Source: JADJOY01 sp016713535 [NCBI: Deltaproteobacteria bacterium]
Lineage (GTDB): Bacteria; JADJOY01
Reading direction: 5' to 3'
DNA length: 64,000 bases
NCBI GenBank assembly: GCA_016713535.1
Contig: JADJOY010000017.1
Span: 1-64,000, forward strand
Position 1 is the first letter of the stretch, and every line of letters begins with the position of its first letter. The notes under the pieces are model-generated. The model did no database searches. It worked only from the letters and a program-made list of their open reading frames with translations, and was not told the DNA's origin. Shown here in pieces: positions 57,203 through 64,000 of the stretch. Made by a program: the position numbers and the translations under genes.

Positions 57203-58483
57203 ATGACGGCGGGGCCGAGCATCCGAGCGTACGAGTCGAGTGCGACGGCGCTCACCGCGGCGAAGCCGATGGGTGAGGGCCGAGTCCCGCTGATCGACGA
57301 GTCCATTCTCCGCGAGGTCGTCGAAGCGCTCGCGCCCCTCGTTCGAGCACCGTGTTCCCAGGCCGAGCGCGCCGCTGCGGATTGGATCGCCAGCCGCTTG
57401 CGCAAGGCCGGATGTCACCACGTCGAGCTGGAGGACGAGGCCTCGTGGGGGTCGTTCCCGCCCAACCTGATCGCGGCCGGTCTGCTCGGCATCGCTGGCG
57501 GGATCGCGGGCCTCGCAGGGCGCGAGCTGCTCGCGATCGGTGCGTTGCTGGTCTCGATCGTGGCGGTGGCGGACGAGGTGCAGAACGGCCCCCGTGTGCT
57601 CCGCCGGCTGTTGCGGCGCAAGCGGCGCACGGTCAACGTCGTCGCACGTGTCGGCGATCCGGATGCGCCGCGCACCATCGTGCTGATGGCTCACCACGAC
57701 GCCGCGAAGACGGGCCACCTCTTCGATCAGACGCTGCTCAAGAAGATCTACGCGCGCTGGCCCGCGTTCGTGCACGCGCGCAGGAGTGCACCGCCGGAGT
57801 GGTGGATCGGAGTCATCGCGCCCGCGGTCGCGATCCTCGGCGTGGTCACGGGTCAGGGCTGGTTGATCTCACTCGGTATCGCCGGGATCGTGGCTGGCGT
57901 CGCGTTGCTCGCCGACATCGAACGAAGCGAGACGGTGCCGGGCGCCAACGACAATCTCTCCGGCGTGGCCGCGCTGGTCGCGATCGCGGAGGAGCTCAGC
58001 TCCCGTCCCGTACCCGGGCTCGACGTCTGGATCGTGTCGACCGGCGCCGAGGAGACGCTCCAGGACGGCATCCGTGGGTTCATGGCGCGACATGGAGAGG
58101 AGCTCCAGCGCCGTCGCGCGGTCACGCTCAACTTCGAGACCGTCGGCTCGCCTCATCTCGGCTTGCTCGAGGGAGAAGGTCCTCTGTGGATGGAGGACTA
58201 TCGTGGGCCGTGGCTCCGCGACACGATCGCGTCGATCGCGAAGGGTCGCGGCATCGAGCTCGAGCGCGGGCTTCGGGCGCGCTCCTCGACCGACAGCGTG
58301 ATCACCAGCCGTGCGGGCCTGCCGTCGGCCTGCCTCGTTTCGCTGACCGACTGGCGCGCCCTGGCCAACTATCACCTGCGGACCGACGTTCCGGAGAATC
58401 TCGACTACCGGACGATCGCGAACGCGTCGCGGTTGGGCGTGGCGGTGGCGCAGTCGTTCGGCCGCGGAAGCCTGGCCGGCTGA
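57203..58483 (+). CDS. M28-family zinc peptidase with membrane segments
   Basis: 426 residues. M28 aminopeptidase-like fold: metal ligands in LMAHHDAAKTGH (His, Asp), GANDNLSGVAALVAIAEEL (bridging Asp), TGAEETLQDG (catalytic and metal Glu) and the C-terminal NYHLRTDVPENLDY (His). Two hydrophobic hairpins interrupt the domain (about 90-125 and 200-235), so it is membrane-embedded with the active site on one face. All zinc ligands are present, so activity is likely; substrates are unknown. Start ATG at 57203. Confidence 0.88.
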   Translation: MTAGPSIRAYESSATALTAAKPMGEGRVPLIDESILREVVEALAPLVRAPCSQAERAAADWIASRLRKAGCHHVELEDEASWGSFPPNLIAAGLLGIAGGIAGLAGRELLAIGALLVSIVAVADEVQNGPRVLRRLLRRKRRTVNVVARVGDPDAPRTIVLMAHHDAAKTGHLFDQTLLKKIYARWPAFVHARRSAPPEWWIGVIAPAVAILGVVTGQGWLISLGIAGIVAGVALLADIERSETVPGANDNLSGVAALVAIAEELSSRPVPGLDVWIVSTGAEETLQDGIRGFMARHGEELQRRRAVTLNFETVGSPHLGLLEGEGPLWMEDYRGPWLRDTIASIAKGRGIELERGLRARSSTDSVITSRAGLPSACLVSLTDWRALANYHLRTDVPENLDYRTIANASRLGVAVAQSFGRGSLAG

Positions 58484-58521
58484 AGCGCGCGCCTCCTCGA
58501 TCGCACCTCGGCGCGGCTGTG

Positions 58522-58633
58522 AATCTTCCCATCCGGGTCGCTCACGGAAGCCGCGTGGCCCCGGCGACGGGGGATGGAACCCCCGCCGCTACGATGGTTC
58601 TCGCAGCGCGGGGGGATCCGTCCCCCGCGCCGG
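58522..58633. repeat. Dispersed repeat family A, copy 3
   Basis: The phrase GAATCTTCCCATCCGGGTCG, then CACGGAAGCCGCGTGG, a stem GGCGACGGGGG / CCCCCGCCGC around ATGGAA (58563-58589, one mismatch), GCTACGATGG and GGGGGATCCGTCCCCC. It aligns along its whole length with copy 1. It lies between the peptidase gene (+) and a converging gene (-). Confidence 0.75.
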
Positions 58634-58648
58634 TCACCCGGATACGGG

Positions 58649-59176
58649 TCAGCGATCCGGTCGCGGCGCCGGCGCGTTCCCGATCAGCGGGAGCTGACCG
58701 AGCATGCCGACCTTGAACGCGGACGTGATCAGGTCGTCGAGCTGGTAGAAGCGCGCACCCACGCGCCCGGAGACGGCGGCGGCGATGCGCTCGAAGTGGC
58801 TCGTCCGCAGTGCTTCACCGTCGCGCTCGAGCGCGATGGCCTCGCGCGTGAGTGCCAGCGACTCACGGTCATCGAGCGCCACGTTCCGGCCCACGAAGTC
58901 CTGGAGCACGCGCATCATGCGCTTGTCGAGCGCGTTGCGCTCCTTCTCGAAGCCCGCGTAGAGGTCCCAGAAGGCCTCCTTCTCGCTCTCGGTCAGGCTC
59001 ATCCCGCGTTCGAAGACCTTGCGCCGCTCGGCGGTGATCGCGAACCGGATGACCTCGGTGTCGACGGTGGGCTGGACGACCACCGGCGCCGTCGCTGGCT
59101 CCGCGGCGATGGAGCCCGCCGCTGTGGCGGCACACAGCAGTGCGCCGAGTAGCAGGGACCGCTTTCGTCGGATCAT
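58649..59176 (-). CDS. Exported helical protein of unknown function
   Basis: 175 residues. Signal peptide (SLLLGALLCAATAAGSIAAEP) then a mostly helical, charged domain (SLTESEKEAFWDLYAGFEKERNALDKRMM; RTSHFERIAAAVSGRVGARFYQLDDL). The pattern faintly recalls Spy/CpxP-like chaperones, but I cannot confirm this. ATG at 59176 overlaps the preceding stop (ATGA), so it is co-translated with the lipoprotein gene. Confidence 0.7.
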   Translation of the reverse strand: MIRRKRSLLLGALLCAATAAGSIAAEPATAPVVVQPTVDTEVIRFAITAERRKVFERGMSLTESEKEAFWDLYAGFEKERNALDKRMMRVLQDFVGRNVALDDRESLALTREAIALERDGEALRTSHFERIAAAVSGRVGARFYQLDDLITSAFKVGMLGQLPLIGNAPAPRPDR

Positions 59177-60000
59177 GGCGGACCTCCGGGCGGCGCGCGG
59201 TAGACGGCTGGGTCGACCTCGGGCGCCAGGTTCACGTCGGTGAAGGTGAGGTCGTAGTCGTGCACCTGCGCGGGGCGCGAGGTCCGCACGTGCAGACGCT
59301 TGGGGAGCCTGAGGGCGCCGACCGTCTGCCATTCGAGGAACGTCGCGCTGCCAGCGAGACCGACGTCACCCTGGCCCACGTCGAACGCCACGTGCAGCAG
59401 CTCGCCGGACCGAGGATCGAAGTAGCCGAGCGCGCGCCGGTGCATTCCGATCGCCGACCCCTCCGGCTCGGCGAGCACGGTCTCGAGATCGCGGCCGGCG
59501 AACGGCTTGATACCGGCATACGCCAGGTGGATGCCCGGGGCGAGCATCAGGAACGGCGCGGCGAAGAGCTGGGCCTCGACCGGGACCCGCATCGAGTCCG
59601 GTCCGGGGGAGCGCACGCTGCGTTTGCCATCCTCGACGAAGAACACGTCGTCACCGTTGCGCACCCACGCGGATCGGTGTGCGTCGGCGAAGTCCATGCG
59701 GCCCCGCCCGCGTCCGAAGTCGAAGGTGAACCGGATCTCGCGTTTGGTCTGCGAGGGCTCGACCTCGGCCAAGTCGGCGGGCGGAGCTTGCGCGTACCGC
59801 GCCGTGAACGTGACGTCGCCGAGATGGTCCCACGCCGCCTGATCCCCGTGGGCGCGCACGGCGCGCATCACCAGAGCCCGACCTCGTGTCTCGGCCTCGT
59901 CGGAGGGGATGTCCTCGCGCCGCGGGAGCAGGAGGCCACAACCGCAGGCGAAGGTCCCGAGCAACGCGATGGCGGTGACGACCCTCGTGGTCCGCTTCAT
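59173..60000 (-). CDS. Outer-membrane lipoprotein, LolA/LolB-like fold
   Basis: 275 residues. Lipoprotein signal (VVTAIALLGTFACG then Cys), followed by beta-strand-rich sequence (VTFTARYAQAPP, IRFTFDFGRGRGRMDF, DDVFFVEDGKRSV, LEWQTVGALRLPKRLHVRT, YDLTFTDVNLAPEVDPAVY). The last part is common in LolA-like lipoproteins that accompany outer-membrane proteins. ATG at 60000; 68 bases after the beta-barrel gene, so one operon. Confidence 0.72.
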   Translation of the reverse strand: MKRTTRVVTAIALLGTFACGCGLLLPRREDIPSDEAETRGRALVMRAVRAHGDQAAWDHLGDVTFTARYAQAPPADLAEVEPSQTKREIRFTFDFGRGRGRMDFADAHRSAWVRNGDDVFFVEDGKRSVRSPGPDSMRVPVEAQLFAAPFLMLAPGIHLAYAGIKPFAGRDLETVLAEPEGSAIGMHRRALGYFDPRSGELLHVAFDVGQGDVGLAGSATFLEWQTVGALRLPKRLHVRTSRPAQVHDYDLTFTDVNLAPEVDPAVYRAPPGGPP

Positions 60001-60068
60001 GGTCTCGCCCGGTCGGCGCCGGCTCGCGAGGGGCCGGCGAGCGCCAGCCCCCACGCCGGCGACCGCGT

Positions 60069-61412
60069 TCAGAACGCCTTCGACCACATCACCAGCACCT
60101 GGCTTCCGCCTCGGTCGCCCCGCACGAGCCGGGTGTCGTAGTCGTATTCGACCTCGAGGGTCGAGTCCCAGAAGAACCCGCTGACCAGCGCCATCGACGG
60201 CACCTCGCCGGTCAGGGAGCGGAAGTGCGCGTTGCCGCTCGACTCCTCGATCGAGACGATGCGGCCCTGGAAGAGCGTGATGCTGGCGCGCAGGTACATG
60301 AAGAACGTGAGCTCGTAACGGTACGAGGCCGTGGCCAGCACGTATTCGTCGGCGATGAACTGATCGAAGAGCGCACCCGGATAGGTGATCCGGAGGAGGT
60401 CGTCCGCTTCCCTCGGCAGCGGACCGCCGCCGATGCGGAACCCCGAATAGCGGTCGAGCGTCCCTTGCGGCGCCCAGCCGAAGCGGAGCTGGCCGGTGAT
60501 CCCGTGTCGGTCCGAGAGCCACGGCAGCCGGGTCGCACCGACCACGTACCCCTTGAGCTTCATGAAGTCGCGATCGCCGAGCTCGGTCAGCGGATCGCGG
60601 TGGCCTTCGATGGCGGCCGGCTCCTGGTTCCAGCGATCCCGGCGCAGGAACTCGGCGTCGAGACCGAACGCGTAGCCGGACTGAGGAATCTCGAGGAGGT
60701 TGCGTTGCAGCGCGTCGAGGCGCACCCGCAGCGACGGCCCGTGCACCCAGGTGTCGTACGGGACCGCGATGTCGGGAGAGGTGTCGTCGGTGCGGTTGAA
60801 GTGCGCGTATTCGCCTCGGTAGAAGAGCTGGATCCGAAGCTGGTTGTCGACGTTGAAGGGCGACACGTCGAGCGCCCAGCCCGGGCCAATCCAGAGCGTC
60901 TCGTAGCCCCATTTGAGCTCGGTGTCGTCGAGCTCCTCACCGCTCACCGTCTCGGCTTCACCGAAGAGGCGGCGGTCGTCGTTGCCGAGACGCGCGATGG
61001 CCTCGAAGCCTCGGAAGCGCTGGGCGAACTCGAGGTCGTTGACGAGCCCGCTGATCTGCGCGCGTACCCGGCGCTGATCCTCCCAGTCGCCCAGGTAGTA
61101 GAACGAGCCGAGGGGCGAGAACTGGGTGTCCCCGATCTTGGGGGCGTAGAGCGTGGCGCCGAGCGCGACCGCCATCGTATCGCCGCGGTCACGCGCCTCG
61201 ATGTTCACCTCTTTGCCGAAGATCTCGGTCTGATAGGGCTCGCCGGCCTGTCCCGATTCGTACTCGGCGGGGGCCGGTTTCGGCTCACCTGCGCTCGTCG
61301 GTACGCCAGAGGTGTCGGACGAGCTCTGCGCCTCGACGGCGCTCAGGGGTGCGATCCACAGCACGATCGCGAGGAGGGTCGAGAACGTGGGTCGAGTGAA
61401 GCTCGATGTCAT
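60069..61412 (-). CDS. Outer-membrane beta-barrel protein
   Basis: 447 residues. Signal peptide (LLAIVLWIAPLSAVEA), a short proline-rich stretch, then repeated amphipathic strands ending in Phe (VLVMWSKAF), the outer-membrane insertion signal. Motifs such as RIGGGPLPREADD, TASYRYELTFFMYLRASITLF and GDRGGSQVLV resemble Omp85/BamA-type surface-antigen barrels, but no POTRA domains are present. ATG at 61412 follows AGGAGAG. A sigma-54 promoter candidate lies 170 bases upstream. Confidence 0.75.
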   Translation of the reverse strand: MTSSFTRPTFSTLLAIVLWIAPLSAVEAQSSSDTSGVPTSAGEPKPAPAEYESGQAGEPYQTEIFGKEVNIEARDRGDTMAVALGATLYAPKIGDTQFSPLGSFYYLGDWEDQRRVRAQISGLVNDLEFAQRFRGFEAIARLGNDDRRLFGEAETVSGEELDDTELKWGYETLWIGPGWALDVSPFNVDNQLRIQLFYRGEYAHFNRTDDTSPDIAVPYDTWVHGPSLRVRLDALQRNLLEIPQSGYAFGLDAEFLRRDRWNQEPAAIEGHRDPLTELGDRDFMKLKGYVVGATRLPWLSDRHGITGQLRFGWAPQGTLDRYSGFRIGGGPLPREADDLLRITYPGALFDQFIADEYVLATASYRYELTFFMYLRASITLFQGRIVSIEESSGNAHFRSLTGEVPSMALVSGFFWDSTLEVEYDYDTRLVRGDRGGSQVLVMWSKAF

Positions 61413-61583
61413 GGGCTCTCCTGCGGTCGGTGTGTCGCCGGAACGTCGGACGAGCGCCGTCCGCGGCCGCTCGATGCTCGAGCCCTCGAGCCCGAATCCA
61501 GCTTCTCGAGAAGCGAAGGCCCGCACCGGCTCTCGTCGAGCTCGGCAGCGGTGGAGCTCCGCGCCTCGCGTTCGACTCCTTAG

Positions 61584-61599
61584 AGCAAGAACGATGCCT
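61584..61599 (-). promoter_or_regulatory. Sigma-54 promoter candidate for the beta-barrel operon
   Basis: On the minus strand: AGGCATCGTTCTTGCT, matching GGCA-N6-TTGCT with exact spacing. It would give a leader of about 160 bases before ATG 61412. Confidence 0.5.
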
Positions 61600-61804
61600 C
61601 GGTAGATCGGCTGACGCGGTCCGCGGCGCGGGCGGATCGCGCCGCGCGCGCCGCGGGCGATTGCAGGTCCGCTACAGGATCCTTGTAAGAGCTGCCGGGT
61701 GCCGCGGCGCCGACGGCGCAGGCCGCTTCCGGTCGTGGGGGTTCGGAGGGCCCAAGCGCGCGGAGAGCGCGTCGGGTCGCCGAGCTGCGCCCGGTGTGAA
61801 CCCG

Positions 61805-61820
61805 CGGCACACACGTTGCT
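61805..61820 (+). promoter_or_regulatory. Sigma-54 promoter candidate for the DUF3309 gene
   Basis: CGGCACACACGTTGCT: consensus GGCAC-N5-TTGCT with exact spacing, the best match in the window, 54 bases before ATG 61875. Confidence 0.65.
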
Positions 61821-61874
61821 CTAGCCGGAGACCGAACGTGCGGCCGGGTCCCCCGAGCCGTTGCGGGGGTCGTG

Positions 61875-62039
61875 ATGAGCGTGAGCCTGGTCGTGATCGT
61901 GTTGCTGGCGTTGCTTCTCGTCGGTGCCTTTCCCACGTGGCCCCACAGCCGAGGCTGGGGCTACGGACCGTCGGGTGGTCTGGGGCTGGTACTGCTGATC
62001 GTCGTGATCCTCATGCTCACCGGGACCCTTCACCTCTGA
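61875..62039 (+). CDS. DUF3309 family small membrane protein
   Basis: 54 residues: MSVSLVVIVLLALLLVGAFP, then TWPHSRGWGYGPSGGLG and a second hydrophobic helix (LVLLIVVILMLTGTLHL). The W-P-x-S-R-G-W-G-Y-G-P-S-G-G core is diagnostic of DUF3309, a proteobacterial stress-associated family of unknown role. ATG at 61875; GTG three bases earlier is possible. A G-rich ribosome site precedes. Its neighbours CsbD, BON and YqjE-like genes commonly travel with it. Confidence 0.88.
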   Translation: MSVSLVVIVLLALLLVGAFPTWPHSRGWGYGPSGGLGLVLLIVVILMLTGTLHL

Positions 62040-62104
62040 GCCCGCGCGGCCGTCGCCGAGCGGATGGGTGACGGTCGACGGACGGCTCACCCGGAAGAAT
62101 CCTG

Positions 62105-63741
62105 ATGAAGATCGAGTTGATCGCTCCCAAGAACCCGGAGTCGTTCTGGACGTTCGACCGCGTCCTGCCCACGATCTCCAAGAGCGCCACGTTCCCGAAC
62201 CTGGCGCTCCCGACCTCGCGGCGCTCACTCCGCCCTGGCACGACGTCGTGCTCCGGGACGAGAACGTCGAGGCGATCGACTTCGACACCGACGCCGACTG
62301 GATCGGGCTCACCGGCTACATCGTCCACAAGGCGCGGATGTTCGAGATCATCGACGCGTTCAAGGCGCGCGGACGGCGCATCGCGGTGGGGGGGCCGTTC
62401 GCGACGCTGTGCCCCGAGCAGCTCCGCGACAAGGTGGACGTACTCTTCGTGGGCGAGAGCGAGCGCACCTGGCCACGCTTCCTGTCGGACCTCGCGGCGG
62501 GTGAGCCGAGGGCCGAGTACCACGCCGACGCTCTCCCCGAGCTCGACGACGCGCCGATCCCGCGCTTCGACCTGCTGAAGCTGAATCGCTATCGCAGCAT
62601 GGCGGTGCAGTTCGCTCGCGGCTGTCCGTACACCTGCGAGTTCTGCGACATCATCGTCATGTACGGGCGCAGGCCGAGGACCAAGCCGGTGGCGCGCCTC
62701 GTCGCGGAGGTCGACGCGCTCCATGCGCTGGGCGCCCACGACGTGTTCGTGGTGGACGACAACTTCATCGGCAACAAGAAGGCCGCCAAGGCTCTGCTCC
62801 GCGAGCTCGTGGGGTGGCAGGTGGCGCACGGGTACCCGGTGGAGTTCATGACCGAGGTCTCGCTCAACCTCGCCCAGGACGACGAGCTGCTGCGGCTGAT
62901 GCACGACGCCAACTTCACGTCCGTGTTCATCGGCATCGAGTCACCGCGGGTCGCGAGCCTCGAGGAGACCGGCAAGACCCAGAACATCCGCGCCGATCTG
63001 CTCGGATCGGTCCGCAAGATCCAGGACGCCGGCATCGAGGTGATGGCGGGGATGATCGTGGGCTTCGACAACGACGACGTCTCCATCTTCGAGGAACAGT
63101 TCCGGTTCATCCAGGACGCTCGCATTCCGGTGTCGATGACGGGCTTGCTGAATGCGCTACCGCAGACGCCGCTACGCGAGCGCCTGCTGACCGCGGGCCG
63201 GCTCGACGACGAGTACACCGGTGACCAGTTCGTGTTCTCGAACGTGATCCCGGCCGCGATGTCGCGGCTCGAGCTCTATGAGGGCTACAGGGACCTGCTC
63301 GAACGGCTCTACGATCACTCGAACTACCGCAGGCGTGCGATGGCCTTCCTCCGCGACCAGGGGCCGGAAAAACGCGTGCGTGTGTCCGCGGGCGCACACG
63401 AAGTGCGGATCTTCTTACGCGTGCTGTGGACGTGCGTGCTCCTCGCGCCGCCGCGGCGCGCGGCGATGACGCTGCGCATGCTCGGCGAGACGTTGCTGCG
63501 CAGGCCCAGCTCGATGCGCAAGGCGGTGGTGCTGGCGCTCATGCACAAACACCTTCACGAGTACGCAGTCTTCGTCCGAGCCGAGCTCGATCGGATCATC
63601 GTCGGCCTGCGCGCCCCGGCACCGCCACCGGTCGCCGTCGCGGAGCTCGTCGGTCATCGTCTGCTCCCTCAGGACCGGTTGGCGGGGCGCCGGTCGCCAG
63701 ATCCGGCGAGCGGGCACGTGGTCGACGTTCCGGCCGGGTAA
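62105..63741 (+). CDS. B12-binding-domain radical SAM protein (frameshifted)
   Basis: About 545 residues after adding one base near 62210. N-terminal B12-binding-like domain (MKIELIAPKNPESFW; WIGLTGYIVHKARMFEIIDAF; GRRIAVGGPFATL), radical SAM core with the cluster motif CPYTCEFC (CxxxCxxC), DVFVVDDNFIGNKKAAKALL, and a DUF4070-type C-terminal domain (about 330-480). Such enzymes perform radical methylation or rearrangement; some modify hopanoids or other lipids, but the substrate here is unknown. The first 36 residues lie in a different frame from the rest. Confidence 0.85.
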
Positions 63742-63969
63742 CCCGGTTGGCGGGGCGCGGCCAGGACTCCGTCACGGCGCGCGGAGCGTGGACGGACCCG
63801 TGGCGCCGGCGGTGAGATCCGCCTCGATTCCAGGGAGATCCGTGGCGTTGGCAGACCTCCATGGCCGCTTGCTCGGCACGTCGTTTGCGCTCGCGAACGG
63901 GTGGCTCTGGCCGCGCGGCCCGGTCTCGCGAGTGAGAGCGGCCCGGTAGCGCCGAGGGGGGGCTCATCC

Positions 63970-64000
63970 ATGCAACGCAGAAGCTCGCAGGCTCTCGACG
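63970..64000 (+). CDS. Start of a gene cut by the window end
   Basis: ATG 63970 (MQRRSSQALD) follows GAGGGGGGG at good distance and the frame stays open to the last base. The product cannot be identified. Bases 63742-63969 show no gene. Confidence 0.35.
   Translation, partial: MQRRSSQALD

Larger units (their letters stand above)
61413..61874. other. Divergent intergenic region with two sigma-54 sites
   Basis: 462 bases without a convincing gene. It separates the beta-barrel gene (-) from the DUF3309 gene (+) and holds sigma-54 candidates facing both ways at 61584-61599 and 61805-61820. Between them a near-palindrome TACAGGATCCTTGTA (61673-61687) could be the enhancer. Confidence 0.5.

Overview
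The window is about 70% GC, densely coded, and has no rRNA, tRNA, CRISPR array or insertion sequence that I can recognise. It looks like a chromosomal segment of a Gram-negative, envelope-rich bacterium of the former Deltaproteobacteria (Myxococcota, Binatota or a related lineage). The reasons are an outer-membrane TonB receptor, OmpA-type lipoproteins, lipoprotein processing genes, very large secreted PKD/beta-propeller/cytochrome proteins with MopE-type metal motifs, sigma-54 regulation and a topoisomerase VI. The lineage is inference. At least eight genes are broken by one-base slips while both halves keep intact family motifs, so the sequence probably comes from an indel-prone (long-read or metagenome) assembly; I annotate those genes across the slip.

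Layout. 0.2-6.6 kb (+): translationally coupled TonB receptor, ABC-type substrate-binding protein and hybrid histidine kinase. 7.1-18.2 kb: two giant homologous secreted proteins (LVIVD repeats, Ig-like, PKD, beta-propeller, di-haem cytochrome c) flank a CSLREA/MopE-motif surface protein and a GDT1-type cation transporter. 18.2-19.8 kb: small membrane protein, RelB/RelE-like toxin-antitoxin pair and a YciI protein with an elaborate upstream palindrome. 20.0-23.8 kb (-): topoisomerase VI B and A subunits, then an SCP2-domain protein. 24-26.8 kb: Flp-type pilin, secreted cyclophilin and a degenerate AMP-binding protein. 26.9-30.9 kb (-): lipoprotein maturation block (lgt, lspA, TPR lipoprotein) with a zinc-ribbon protein and a PilZ protein.

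31.1-41.3 kb (-): HD-GYP response regulator, GT4 glycosyltransferase, and three alkaline-phosphatase-superfamily proteins, one of them a flippase-like/sulfatase fusion; this reads as an envelope glycan or lipid modification cluster. 41.6 kb: orphan NarL-type regulator. 42.3-42.9 kb: repeat-rich gap. 42.9-46.8 kb (-): lysA-dapF-dapA-dapB lysine/diaminopimelate operon. 46.9 kb: sulfotransferase.

47.9-62.0 kb: an envelope/stress region of DUF4398 and OmpA lipoproteins, two CsbD proteins, a four-BON protein, an NtrC-type activator, a run of small YqjD/YqjE-like membrane proteins, Fe-superoxide dismutase, MlaC, an M28 peptidase, a beta-barrel protein with a lipoprotein partner, and a DUF3309 protein. 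Six good sigma-54 (-24/-12) promoter matches lie in its intergenic spaces, so the region is probably a local sigma-54 regulon run by the NtrC-type protein. A B12-binding radical SAM enzyme follows, and a gene start is cut by the window end.
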